64,000 nucleotides of DNA from positions 1,178,001-1,242,000 of the forward strand of contig NZ_CP034834.1 of the NCBI RefSeq assembly GCF_004014715.1, given 5' to 3'. Positions 8,996 through 18,800 of this stretch are shown one piece after another. How positions within the stretch are numbered: position 1 is the first letter of the stretch; each line of letters begins with the position of its first letter. The stretch is from Pseudoalteromonas sp. R3 (GTDB lineage: Bacteria; Pseudomonadota; Gammaproteobacteria; Enterobacterales; Alteromonadaceae). The position numbers and the translations under genes were made by a program. The notes below the pieces were generated by a model. The model was given only the letters and a program-made list of their open reading frames with translations. It was not told where the DNA came from and made no database searches.

Positions 8996-9883
8996 TCACA
9001 GCGCGAAGCGTTGGGTAAAAAACTCCAGAAACGCCCCTACCCGTGGAGAAACAGTCGAGTGCTTGTAGTAGACTGCATTGACCTCTTCACGTGGATTAGG
9101 GCTCATAATCGCGCCGGGTAGCACCTCTTCAAGCCGCTGATTTTTCATGTCTTGCTGGATCATAAAGCGTGACAGCAGTGCAATACCATTGCCATTTAGT
9201 GCCAGCTGACGAATTGCTTCTCCATTGCTGGCACTGATAGCTGGTTTTATGGTCATTTGCTCTCGTAAGCACCACTGGTTGAGCTTGGGTGCATCAGCAA
9301 AACCAATCAGTACGTGTTTATTTAAATCAGCCTCGCAGCTTGGCTGGCCATGTTTTGCAAGGTATCGGGGACTGGCTACCAGATGCAATGTACTGGTTCC
9401 GAGCCTTTTAGCATGCAAGTTCGAGTCGTTTAGTTTGCCAATACGGATCGCCACATCGGTTTTCTTTTCAATCAGGTCGACAATGTTTTCATTGGAGATT
9501 AGCTCCAGCGTTATGCCGGGATAGGCCCTGGCGAAGTCTTCCACATGGGGGATAACCTGATGGAATAAAAAGGGGCTGGCAGCATCCACCCTGAGTTTAC
9601 CCTTAGGCGCACCTTTTATGCTATTAAGTGCTTCCTCACCTTGCAATAAAGCATTGAGTCCGGTTCTTGCGTGGCTCAAAAAGACCAGCCCTTCTTCGGT
9701 GAGCTCAACCCGACGTGTACTGCGAATAAACAGCGTGACATCCAATGTTTGCTCCAGCCTGGCCACAGAGCGGGATACTTTGGCTGCATTTGTATTAAGC
9801 AAAATTGCGGCTTGTGTGAAACTGCCACAATCAGCGACTGTAATAAAACTCTTAATGTCTTGTGTTTTGGACTTTAGATCCAT
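8996..9883 (-). CDS. LysR-family transcriptional regulator
   Basis: About 295 residues. The N-terminal winged helix-turn-helix (IKSFITVADCGSFTQAAILLNTN, AAKVSRSVARLEQTLDVTLF) is canonical for LysR proteins, followed by the linker helix and a type-2 periplasmic-binding-like effector domain (GKLRVDAASPFLFHQVIPHV onward). ATG 9883 is taken as start. A GTG three codons upstream (9892) is possible, and neither has a strong ribosome site. It is divergently transcribed from an MFS exporter gene 139 bases away, an arrangement in which the regulator usually controls the neighbour in response to a transported compound. The effector is unknown. Confidence 0.9.
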   Translation of the reverse strand: MDLKSKTQDIKSFITVADCGSFTQAAILLNTNAAKVSRSVARLEQTLDVTLFIRSTRRVELTEEGLVFLSHARTGLNALLQGEEALNSIKGAPKGKLRVDAASPFLFHQVIPHVEDFARAYPGITLELISNENIVDLIEKKTDVAIRIGKLNDSNLHAKRLGTSTLHLVASPRYLAKHGQPSCEADLNKHVLIGFADAPKLNQWCLREQMTIKPAISASNGEAIRQLALNGNGIALLSRFMIQQDMKNQRLEEVLPGAIMSPNPREEVNAVYYKHSTVSPRVGAFLEFFTQRFAL

Positions 9884-10022
9884 GCCTTGCACTACCGATT
9901 AGCGAAGTCGTATACGGTAATATTATTGCATTTTTAGCAAATTTATTTTGTTATTTATGTCGTTTTTGTTGGTAATTAAATGCGGCACACTCCTTTCACT
10001 TAATTATTGTTAGGAGAGCATT

Positions 10023-11201
10023 ATGCCTTTAGCTTTGTTTGCGCTGACCTTAAGCGCATTTGCTATCGGGACGACCGAGTTTGTGATTGTTGGGCTGGTA
10101 CCTACGATTGCCCAAGATTTAGGTGTTTCACTTCCCTCTGCGGGTTTGCTGGTGAGTTTATATGCGCTTGGCGTTGCTGTCGGGGCACCAGTATTGACAG
10201 CGCTGACCGGGCGATGGCGCCGTAAACAGGTACTGTTAACACTAATGGCTTTGTTTATTGGCGGCAATCTGCTGGCCTGGCAGGCGCCTGGTTATGATTC
10301 ATTGATTGTTGCGCGGATCCTGACTGGATTGGCACATGGGGTGTTTTTCTCTATCGGCTCGACCATAGCGACTAGTCTGGTCAGTAAAGAAAAAGAAGCC
10401 AGTGCCATTGCCATTATGTTTACTGGCCTGACTGTTGCTCTGGTCACTGGTGTCCCACTGGGTACCTGGATTGGTCAGGAGTTTGGTTGGCGAGCAACCT
10501 TTTTGATTGTGTCATTACTCGGTTTGGTGGCATTTTTGGGCAGCGCTTTTTTGCTACCCGGGAACCTTAAACAAGCAGAGCCTGCCAAGCTGAGCGAACA
10601 GCTCAAAGTACTGACTCAGCCACGTCTGTTACTGGTGTATGCCATGACTGCTGTCGGCTATGGTGGTACGTTTGTGACTTTCACTTACTTGGCCCCTATC
10701 TTGGAGCAGGTTTCCGGATTTGCCGCCAGCTCAGTTGGGTTAATTATGCTGGTTTATGGCGTCTCCGTTGCCGTAGGGAACATTTGGGGCGGCAGGTTGG
10801 CTGACCGTCTGGGTCCTGTGAAAGCACTGTATATTATTTTTAGCGCGTTGGCGCTGGTGTTGTTTGTGTTCACATGGACGGCGGGCAGCCAAATTGGTTC
10901 GGTATTCACCGTATTGTTGTGGGGCGCATTTGCATTCGGTAATGTACCAGGCTTGCAAGTTTATGTGGTGCAGTTGGCCGAGAAGCATACCCCCAATGCG
11001 GTGGATGTTGCATCCGGGCTTAATATCGCGGCATTTAATATCGGGATTGCCATTGGCTCGGTGGTCGGTGGGGTCGTCGTTGAAGAAATGTCATTACAGG
11101 ATACGCCCTGGGTTGGGGGCACTATCGTGATATTGGCATTGTTGCTGACACGAGCCTCTGGTCTTATGGACAAGCGAGTGCACCGACTGGCATCTTGTTA
11201 G
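10023..11201 (+). CDS. MFS drug/sugar exporter (DHA1 family, AraJ/YdhP-like)
   Basis: 392-residue, 12-TM major facilitator antiporter. The start MPLALFALTLSAFAIGTTEFVIVGL is the hallmark of the AraJ/YdhP/CmlA-like DHA1 group. The A-like loop motif between TM2 and TM3 is LTGRWRRKQVL, and the second half has GGRLADRLGPVKAL. Family members export chloramphenicol, arabinose-type sugars or purine nucleosides, so the substrate here is undetermined. TTAGGAGAG lies 5-8 bases before the ATG, a strong ribosome site. The divergent LysR gene is the probable regulator. An imperfect inverted repeat (about 11219-11270) lies downstream. Confidence 0.9.
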   Translation: MPLALFALTLSAFAIGTTEFVIVGLVPTIAQDLGVSLPSAGLLVSLYALGVAVGAPVLTALTGRWRRKQVLLTLMALFIGGNLLAWQAPGYDSLIVARILTGLAHGVFFSIGSTIATSLVSKEKEASAIAIMFTGLTVALVTGVPLGTWIGQEFGWRATFLIVSLLGLVAFLGSAFLLPGNLKQAEPAKLSEQLKVLTQPRLLLVYAMTAVGYGGTFVTFTYLAPILEQVSGFAASSVGLIMLVYGVSVAVGNIWGGRLADRLGPVKALYIIFSALALVLFVFTWTAGSQIGSVFTVLLWGAFAFGNVPGLQVYVVQLAEKHTPNAVDVASGLNIAAFNIGIAIGSVVGGVVVEEMSLQDTPWVGGTIVILALLLTRASGLMDKRVHRLASC

Positions 11202-11370
11202 TGCGCTAAGTATTTACAGTGTCAGGCGTGATTTAAGCCGCCCTAACTGAGCGTTAATCATGCCTGCTGTGAACTATCAGAATTTTAGGTGTAATACGAT
11301 GTTATTGATATTTAGATATATCCTTTCCCATAATGATGCTTAAACATCACATGAGTCAGGAAGCTATAGT

Positions 11371-12555
11371 ATGGCAAGCAACGATGAATTTATTAAACAA
11401 GTGATCTTTGTCGATACGATAGGTGCCAAAGGACGCGGTAAAACAACCTTAACTGCTGCTATCACGAAGGTGCTGGAAAAAGACCATATGGCATCAGCAC
11501 AAGACTTTGCCGCATTAAATAATGCGCCACAACACAAAGCCCGCTCAGGCGTGACCTTTTACCGCTCGGAAGCAGAGTACGAATCCTCAGCGCGAGTGTG
11601 CGTTCAATATGATTATCCTAGCTTGATGGACCAAGCCAAGGGGCTGATCAGTGGCATATCCAGGGTCGATGTGGCAATTCTAGTGGTCACACCGGAGCCT
11701 GAACTTATTGAGTCGTGTGGCGAATACCTGACGCTATTGCGTGACTGTGGTGTAAGCCAAGTCGTTGTGTTTATTAATAAGTGCGACGTTGCGCAGGGCA
11801 AAGAACCCATCGGTCTTATCGAGCCGCTCGTGAGAGAGCAGCTTGATCGATACTGGTTTGATAGTGAAAGGACACCTGTGATCTATGGTTCTGCATTGCA
11901 AGCGCTTGAAGGAGACCCCGTTTGGGAAGATAAGATACGGGATTTAGTCAGGGCAATGGATAGTCACTTTTTGGATCCCGTTCTTTTTAAAGATCAGCCT
12001 TTCTTAATGCCTGTCGAAGATGTATTTGAGATTCAGTTTCGTGGCACATATACCTGTGGCAGGATTACGTCCGGTACTTTACGAGTAAAAGATTCTGTTG
12101 AACTTGCTGGGATTAGAGACTCACGACAGACAACTTGTTCGAGAATACAGATTGGATCTCAGCCACAAGACTGTGTGGGTGCAGGAGACCACACAATGAT
12201 TGTGCTCAAAGGGATCCCACGCGATGAGATTGAAACAGGCATGGTGCTTTGCGCAAAGGGCACGCTGAAGTCATGTAAACGTTTCGAAGCGCTGCTTTAT
12301 TGTTTGACCGGTGAAGAGGGCGGACGTAAAACGCCTTTGCACAATGGATTTGAAGGTGACTTTAGACTGCATTACCTTGATGTGGCAGGTACGGTGAGCT
12401 GGACCAGCGACATTGAAACGATGGCGCCGGGCGATAAGCTTAACGTGACCGTCAGGCTGAGTAAGTCTATGGCGATAAAAGCGGGTGTAGAATTCGAGGT
12501 CCGCCAGTATGGTCAGGTTGTCGCTGTCGGGCGTGTAACTTGTCCCATTGACTGA
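11371..12555 (+). CDS. Divergent EF-Tu paralogue (translation-factor GTPase) with altered switch II
   Basis: 394 residues, the same length as E. coli EF-Tu, and alignable end to end: domain 1 GTPase (1-200), then two beta-barrel domains (KPFLxPxEDVF equivalent at QPFLMPVEDVF; GxxGG-R-x-TPL equivalent at EEGGRKTPL). The P-loop is intact (G18-A-K-G-R-G-K-T25), as are N136-K-C-D139 and S-A-L. Switch II is not: canonical D-C-P-G-H has become D81-Y-P-S-L85, losing the invariant Gly and the catalytic His84. The aminoacyl-tRNA contacts corresponding to His66 and Asn90 are Glu and Gly. It may bind GTP but hydrolyse it slowly and handle tRNA poorly. AGGAAG precedes the ATG by 7 bases. It stands alone, without fusA or ribosomal genes. 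A specialised or resistance-linked paralogue is likelier than a pseudogene because the frame is full length. Confidence 0.85.
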   Translation: MASNDEFIKQVIFVDTIGAKGRGKTTLTAAITKVLEKDHMASAQDFAALNNAPQHKARSGVTFYRSEAEYESSARVCVQYDYPSLMDQAKGLISGISRVDVAILVVTPEPELIESCGEYLTLLRDCGVSQVVVFINKCDVAQGKEPIGLIEPLVREQLDRYWFDSERTPVIYGSALQALEGDPVWEDKIRDLVRAMDSHFLDPVLFKDQPFLMPVEDVFEIQFRGTYTCGRITSGTLRVKDSVELAGIRDSRQTTCSRIQIGSQPQDCVGAGDHTMIVLKGIPRDEIETGMVLCAKGTLKSCKRFEALLYCLTGEEGGRKTPLHNGFEGDFRLHYLDVAGTVSWTSDIETMAPGDKLNVTVRLSKSMAIKAGVEFEVRQYGQVVAVGRVTCPID

Positions 12556-12566
12556 GTGTTTTAACT

Positions 12567-12600
12567 AAAAAGTCAGCGCCTATCGCAGGCGCTGACATTT
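12567..12600 (-). terminator. Rho-independent terminator of katG (possibly bidirectional)
   Basis: Stem GTCAGCGCC (12572-12580) / GGCGCTGAC (12588-12596), 9 bp perfect with a 7-base loop. On the minus strand it is followed by TTTTT. On the plus strand only ATTT follows, so it serves katG best. Confidence 0.8.
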
Positions 12601-12609
12601 GGGATGGGA

Positions 12610-14925
12610 TTACAACTGATGACGCAAGTCAAAACGGTCCAGTTGCATCACTTTGTGCCAGGCTTTAACAAAGTCCTCTGCAAACTTTTGCTGGGCGTTG
12701 TCATAGGCATAGACTTCGGCCACGGCGCGTAGCTCTGAGTTTGAGCCAAAGATCAAATCCACACTGGTGGCCGTGAAGCGCTTTTTGCCTGTGCTGCGGT
12801 CGATACTCTCGTATAAACCGGGCTGACTGGTTTTTTGCCACTGATGAGACATGCTCAGCAGATTGACGAAAAAGTCGTTGCTGAGCGTGCCCACTTTGTC
12901 GGTGAATACACCGTGCTGAGAGCCCATAGCATTGGCACCCAGTACACGTAACCCACCCAGCAGCACCGTCATTTCTGGCACAGTCAGATTAAGCTGGTCG
13001 GCTTTATCAACCAACATTTCGGTTGGTGAGCGGTAGCTGGCGCTCACGTCAAAGTAGTTTCGGAACGCATCCGCTTTTGGCTCAAGCAGCGCGAATGAAT
13101 CCACGTCGGTTTGTGCCTGGATCGCGTCGGTGCGCCCCGGAGTAAAGGGCACAGACACCGTAACACCGGCATTCTTGGCTGCCTGTTCAACTGCGGCGGC
13201 ACCTGCCAGTACAATCACATCCGCCATGGAGACTTGCTTAGTGCCGCCTGCTGCGCGGTTAAAGCGTGCCTGCACAGCTTGTAGCTGATTTAAAACCGAC
13301 GATAGCTCATCTGGGTTGTTAACTGGCCAGTCTTTTTGCGGTGCCAGCATAACACGGGCGCCATTGGCGCCACCGCGCATATCCGAGGCACGGAAGCTGG
13401 CAGCAGACGCCCAGGCAGTGCGAATAAGCGCCGGTACGCTGATACCCGTTTTCAGAATATCCAGCTTAATCGCTTTGGCATCGGCTTCATTAATTAAAGC
13501 ATGATCAACTGCCGGAACCGGATCTTGCCAGATTAACGCTTCATCAGGCGCGGTATTGCCCAGATAGCGGGCACGCGGGCCCATGTCGCGGTGTGTGAGT
13601 TTGTACCAGGCTTTGGCAAAGGCCAGGCGGTATTCTTCCGGGTTGGCCAAAAAGCGCTCGGCAATTTTGCGATACTCAGGGTCATACTTCAGCGCCAGAT
13701 CGGCCGTGGTCATTACCGGTGAGTTGAACTTACCTTTGACATGCGCATCGGGTACTGAGGTGTGCAACGCTTCATCGGTTGGGATCCACTGAATTGCGCC
13801 ACCCGGGCTGCGTGTTTGCTGCCATTCAAAGTTCAGCAGGTTTTGCAGGTAGAGTGTAGTCCAGCGGGTCGGTGCCTGAGTCCATGCGCCTTCCAGACCA
13901 CTGGTAACGGTATCTTCGGAGTGACCTTTACCACATTTGTTTTTCCAGCCAAGGCCTTGCTCTTCAATCGCTGCACCACCAGGTTCTTTACCCACACATT
14001 TACTGGCTTTATGCGCGCCGTGCATTTTACCAAAGGTGTGCCCACCGGCGATAAGTGCCACGGTTTCTTCGTCATTCATGGCCATACGACCAAACGCCAC
14101 GCGGATGTTTTTGGCGGAGCCTACTGGATCGGGCTTGCCTTTAGGACCTTCCGGATTCACGTAGATTAAGCCCATGTGTGTTGCACCGAGCGGACGTTGT
14201 AATTTACCGTCTTTTTCTTCGCGATCACTGGCCAGCATTTCAACCTCTGGACCCCAGTAGACTAAGTCCGGTTCCCAGTCGTCCGTGCGTCCACCGGCGA
14301 AGCCATAAGTTTTAAAGCCCATGTTTTCAAGGCCAACGGTGCCGGCCAGAATCATCAAATCGCCCCAGGAAATTTGCTCACCATACTTTTGCTTAAGCGG
14401 CCACAACAGGCGTTTGGCTTTATCCAGGTTGCCATTGTCTGGCCAGCTGTTGAGCGGGTCAAAGCGCATCTGACCGCCATCACCACCACCGCGACCATCT
14501 AATGTACGATAAGTACCTGAGCTGTGCCAGGCCAGGCGAATAAACAGCGGCCCGTAGTTGCCCCAGTCAGCTGGCCACCAGTCTTGTGACGTGGTAAGCA
14601 GCTCATTCATATCACGCTTCAGCGCAGCCATATCTAACTGGTTGAATGCCATAGCATAGTCGAAGTTTTCACCCAGTGGATTAGAGCGGCCGTCGTGGTC
14701 GCGCAGGGCTGACAGGTCAAGCTGATCCGGCCACCAGAACTGATTGGATTTGGCCACGCCCATAGGTACATTGCCGGACCCGACAGCGCCTTTAGGCTTG
14801 CTAATCTCGCCATTAGACTGGCTGCCTTGTTGCAGGTCGTCGTTGCTGGCGCAGGCGCTGAGGCCCGTTACCGCTATACTTACCAGCGCAGCTAAGGCTG
14901 ATTTTCTAAATATTTTTGTCGTCAT
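12610..14925 (-). CDS. katG: Catalase-peroxidase with exported lipoprotein signal
   Basis: 771-residue bifunctional haem enzyme removing H2O2. The N-terminal peroxidase half has the distal R-L-A-W-H (Arg130, Trp133, His134), the Tyr and Met regions that form the Met-Tyr-Trp adduct ([17 protein letters not shown]), and the proximal [11 protein letters not shown]. The degenerate second half is also present, so the length is complete. Start at ATG 14925 is supported by TAAGG; a longer frame to 14967 lacks this. Residues 1-25 read as a lipoprotein signal with lipobox L22-S-A-C25 and a non-Asp +2 residue. This predicts a periplasmic, outer-membrane-anchored enzyme rather than the usual cytoplasmic KatG. 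A strong terminator follows at 12567-12600. Confidence 0.92.
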   Translation of the reverse strand: MTTKIFRKSALAALVSIAVTGLSACASNDDLQQGSQSNGEISKPKGAVGSGNVPMGVAKSNQFWWPDQLDLSALRDHDGRSNPLGENFDYAMAFNQLDMAALKRDMNELLTTSQDWWPADWGNYGPLFIRLAWHSSGTYRTLDGRGGGDGGQMRFDPLNSWPDNGNLDKAKRLLWPLKQKYGEQISWGDLMILAGTVGLENMGFKTYGFAGGRTDDWEPDLVYWGPEVEMLASDREEKDGKLQRPLGATHMGLIYVNPEGPKGKPDPVGSAKNIRVAFGRMAMNDEETVALIAGGHTFGKMHGAHKASKCVGKEPGGAAIEEQGLGWKNKCGKGHSEDTVTSGLEGAWTQAPTRWTTLYLQNLLNFEWQQTRSPGGAIQWIPTDEALHTSVPDAHVKGKFNSPVMTTADLALKYDPEYRKIAERFLANPEEYRLAFAKAWYKLTHRDMGPRARYLGNTAPDEALIWQDPVPAVDHALINEADAKAIKLDILKTGISVPALIRTAWASAASFRASDMRGGANGARVMLAPQKDWPVNNPDELSSVLNQLQAVQARFNRAAGGTKQVSMADVIVLAGAAAVEQAAKNAGVTVSVPFTPGRTDAIQAQTDVDSFALLEPKADAFRNYFDVSASYRSPTEMLVDKADQLNLTVPEMTVLLGGLRVLGANAMGSQHGVFTDKVGTLSNDFFVNLLSMSHQWQKTSQPGLYESIDRSTGKKRFTATSVDLIFGSNSELRAVAEVYAYDNAQQKFAEDFVKAWHKVMQLDRFDLRHQL

Positions 14926-15837
14926 AGTGGTTACCTTATTTTTGTGAAACGCCTGCCGACTAGCCAAACCCTACCCAGCCGTCAGTACATCTGCTTAATT
15001 CTCAGCGAGTATAGTTACAGGTTTGCAAAATTGTTAATAGAATTTATAGATGCCTGTATTCGTAAAAATCAATCAAGGCTAGTTTCTCGACGGTCTAATC
15101 GTAAAGTGCTGGTTTTATCTGATAATGGATCAGCTTTTATTTGTGTGTAATAAAGTGTAATGGTTAGTCGTTGGGGTTCTCCTGTACCCTTTATAGCTTT
15201 TCATGAAAACCTAAACGCAAACAGAATAGCCTCACTTTGTTTCTTTAATGTGTATAAATGTCAATTTTAGGTTTAAATATTAATCTCTTAATATTTGAAA
15301 TATAAAGGAAAAAATATTCTCCTCTCTGCTTTTTGTGTATATAATCTAAATAATTAAATTTAGTTACAAAGTAAGATATAAGGCAACTGAAGCACTCAGG
15401 CTGTCTTCTGTCAGGCGAAAAAAACCGCAGTTTTTCAGGTTGTAGGGTTAGGTAAAAAGTAGGTCATCCAATCGGATGGGTCGATGTTACCTGCGTATGG
15501 TGCAGGTAAGCGTTTAAAGTATTATTACCAGGCTCAGAAATAGGTTTGCATGCCTGTCGTGTTCAGGTTGTATCGTTCAGTCCTTATTATTTAGAGCTAT
15601 CAGCCATTTTGGCTACCCCTCCTGTTTCGTGGGTTCCTGTGAACTGACTCACGATTTCTTACGTACCGTTTTGCTTGCCAATTTAGCCCTGAAAAGGCTG
15701 GCAAACCTGATGCGCTTGCTCAATGTAACGTTCCATATTCAGGCTGTGTGCTGTTTACCCGTAGCCACACAGCCGTTGGCCAAAAGGGGATTTGGCTGGG
15801 CAACATATTTTAAAATTAAGTGTTAGTAGGTAGTTTG
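14926..15837. other. Long intergenic region with hairpin-rich leader before the giant gene
   Basis: About 910 bases without a convincing gene. It must contain the divergent promoters of katG and the giant surface-protein gene. The half nearer the giant gene has several inverted repeats: an A-run/T-run hairpin around 15417-15436, TTACCTGC (15487-15494) / GCAGGTAA (15502-15509), a bulged TTGCC...AGCC / GGCTGGCAA hairpin near 15675-15705, and GGCTGTGTG (15742-15750) / CACACAGCC (15766-15774). Together they suggest a long structured 5' leader. It does not match the c-di-GMP-I riboswitch core as far as I can tell. Confidence 0.45.
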
Positions 15838-18800
15838 ATGTCTCTTAGTCATAAAAGCATAAGTAAAAAAAGTAAATTAGTCCGGCATATCCAGGCCGCG
15901 TTATTGGGTGGGGCAACGCTGAGTACGGGTTTCATTAGCACCAGCGTTCAGGCATTTATGGCGGACGGCCATTGCTCAGGTATTCCCGGCGATCCTGACT
16001 GTGATTCAAATAGCAGTGGTGGCAGTAATTCGGGTGGTGGCAACAGTGGAACAACCGACACCAAACCGACGATAGACCTGGACACCAGTACAAGCGGCAC
16101 TGGCAGTCAGGTTTCTTTCAGTGAAGGTGGTTCGGCAACTTCTATCGCCCCTAATGCCAGTGTTAATGATGACGGCACAATTTCAAGCATTACAATCAGA
16201 CTGGTTAACCCTGCTAACGGCACAAGCGAAGGACTAACAGTGAGCGCCAACGCGCAAAATGCGCTGGGCGGCATCAGTGGTGCGGTTGATATCAATCGCG
16301 AGCACAGCATATCAATTACCAATGCCAGTGCAACGCCGGCTCAGGTAAGCACCTTTTTAAAAGCAATTACTTATGACAACCTTGCTTCATCACCTGGTGA
16401 ATCACAAAGAACGCTTAGCGTTGTAATCAATGATGGAACACAAGACAGTGAAACTTACAACGTTAGTATTGATGTGACCGATGTTAATGCTGCAACGACC
16501 TCTTCATCTGTGCCAGATACCACCACAGGTGCCAATTTAAGTCCGGGAATTGTGTTTGGTGACGGAGCAGAGAAACTTATTATAAAAAGATCCTTAGACG
16601 CCAATGCCAAAGTGATTGGCGGTGCAGGTATAGATGAGCTGGTAATTGCTGATGGTAGCTCTGTCGATATCAGCCGGGCTGGTACTTTATCGGGCTTTGA
16701 GAAGCTGACGGTAGAGTCTTCATCTAGCAGGAGAGTAACACTGAGTTATCAACAACATAGTGCGTTCTCTCAAATCGCTCTTCCGAACTCAAACGGTTTA
16801 ATTATGAGAGGGGAGCCTGGGCATATAAGCGCTATTGCTGAAGCTTCAAGCTACTGGTTGACAGGTGGCACACTTGAATTAGCAAATGGCACATTTGAGC
16901 TCGATGTATCTAGTGCATCGACTGATGAAACCGTTGTACTGAATAACACTCAGGTCAAGGGAAGGTTCAGCCTGGGAGATGGTCAAGATAAAATTGTTTT
17001 TGCAGGAACAATCGATGCTCAAGAGGCCAATTTTAACAATGCAAATGCTGAAACTTTAGAGTTTAAGGATGGACTACAGCTTTCAGTCTCAAGCCATTCC
17101 TGGAAGTATTTAACGGAAAATGTTATTCAGAGCAGCGCTGAAGGTAAACAGACACTCGATATTGCATTCGGCCCATACAGCAGCAGTGATACGTTTCACA
17201 CGCTTGAGGGAATAGAAAATTACAACCTGGTTGAATGCAGTGGGCCGTCCAATACAACTTTCAGGCTGAAAAGTGACGCAGCCAAGATAGATGCCTCTCG
17301 CTTAAATGCTGATAAAGGTACGTGTAATTATAATAACAGGTACTTCTTTGACAGTCCTGAATTCACAGGGCAATTGATTGATACAAACCTGCCAACCTTC
17401 TATACATTTAACCAGAATTTGGATATCAGCAAAGCGACTTTACCTAGTAGTTTCATCTTCAGTGCTTGGGGCCGTGATGAGCAGGTGATCACTATGACAC
17501 CTGGGCAACTCGGTTCGATTACTAACCTGAGTCTTGTGGGTGATGCTAGCAAAACATTTAAAGTAAGTGGAGATGGTGATGTTGATTTATCTGCGACTAG
17601 ATTGACAAAGCCCGTCACATTTGAATTGTTAGATGATAGCCGAGAAACAAGAAAGATCGCGCTTAGTAGCAACGGTTATGTGTCAGTTGTTGCGACAGAG
17701 CCATCTGATGCTGTCACAATCGTGGCTGGAGCAAGTACCACAAAGGGCTACGGTACATTTAAAGGCGAGCTGACCGCCCCTGACACCCTTGAACTTCATG
17801 CCAGCAACATTGCGCTTCGAGACTTCCCCACAGAGAATATTCATACCCTGTCACTTGGAAGCATCAACACTACACAAACACTCGAGTTAAAACCGCAAGA
17901 GTTGGTGTCATTTAAAAAAGTAACGGGTGCCCTGAGTGCGCAAAAGTATTTTAAGCTTCGTGAAGGTGGCACCTATAACTGGCAGGATATGCAAATATCC
18001 GGTATTAAAAGACTAGATCTGGTTGGGTATAATAATGACTTTAATATTACCTTGCCCGATATCGATAACGGAGAGTCTGGTGAAGTTCAGGTTCAGATAA
18101 CCACCCAAGGTTACATCGTAGGTGACCACACACTGACTTTAAATGCGTCGGCATTTAGCAAAACACGACTGGATTTATCTGCAACTGAAGCACGTTTCTT
18201 TGACGGCAATGATGTGATCATTGGTGGTGCGGCGGCTGATTCAATTAACGCTGGTACTGGTACTGATACCGTTACCGGAGGAGCTGGTAATGATTTGTTT
18301 TACGGCAACAAAGCTCAGCTTAACGGCGACACCATTACCGATCTGAGTATTGGAGATTCAATCCGGGTGCTTGATGCTCGAGTCGATGAAAATTTTGAGC
18401 AGGTCCGCTTTAACGGCGCCGATGTGCTTGAGATTGACACAGAAAGTACCGGGTTTAATAACCCGGCTATACGTATAAATTTGAGTAATAGCATTGGTAA
18501 TAATGCTGACCTTGAGATAACTAATCGCAGCCCATTGACGGTTACCGTCGTGCGGCCGAATACCGCACCAGGCATTTTTAGATTGCCTGATACGCTGCCG
18601 TATACAGAAAATGCAAACCCAGTGAGTATTGCTCCGGAAGCGGTCATATTTGATATCGATCTAGATGAAAAAAATCAAGGCATAGGTAATTATGCAGGCA
18701 CTACGTTAACGGTTTCCAGAACAGGCGGCGCAGACAGCACAGATGTGTTTGCAAATCTGGGCGATTTGGGGTCTTTGGTGACAGGGCAGCCGCTTGTTTA

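Noticed and set aside
11371-12555. EF-Tu-like gene as a pseudogene
   Set aside because: The frame is complete at the normal length, P-loop and NKCD are kept and a good ribosome site exists; changes are concentrated in functional residues rather than random.
15629-15826. 65-codon plus-strand ORF before the giant gene
   Set aside because: No ribosome site, composition unlike a protein, and it overlaps hairpins of the leader; treated as non-coding.
14926-15837. c-di-GMP-I (GEMM) riboswitch
   Set aside because: I looked for the conserved A-rich/GCAAAGC core and the tetraloop-receptor arrangement and found neither; only generic hairpins are present.
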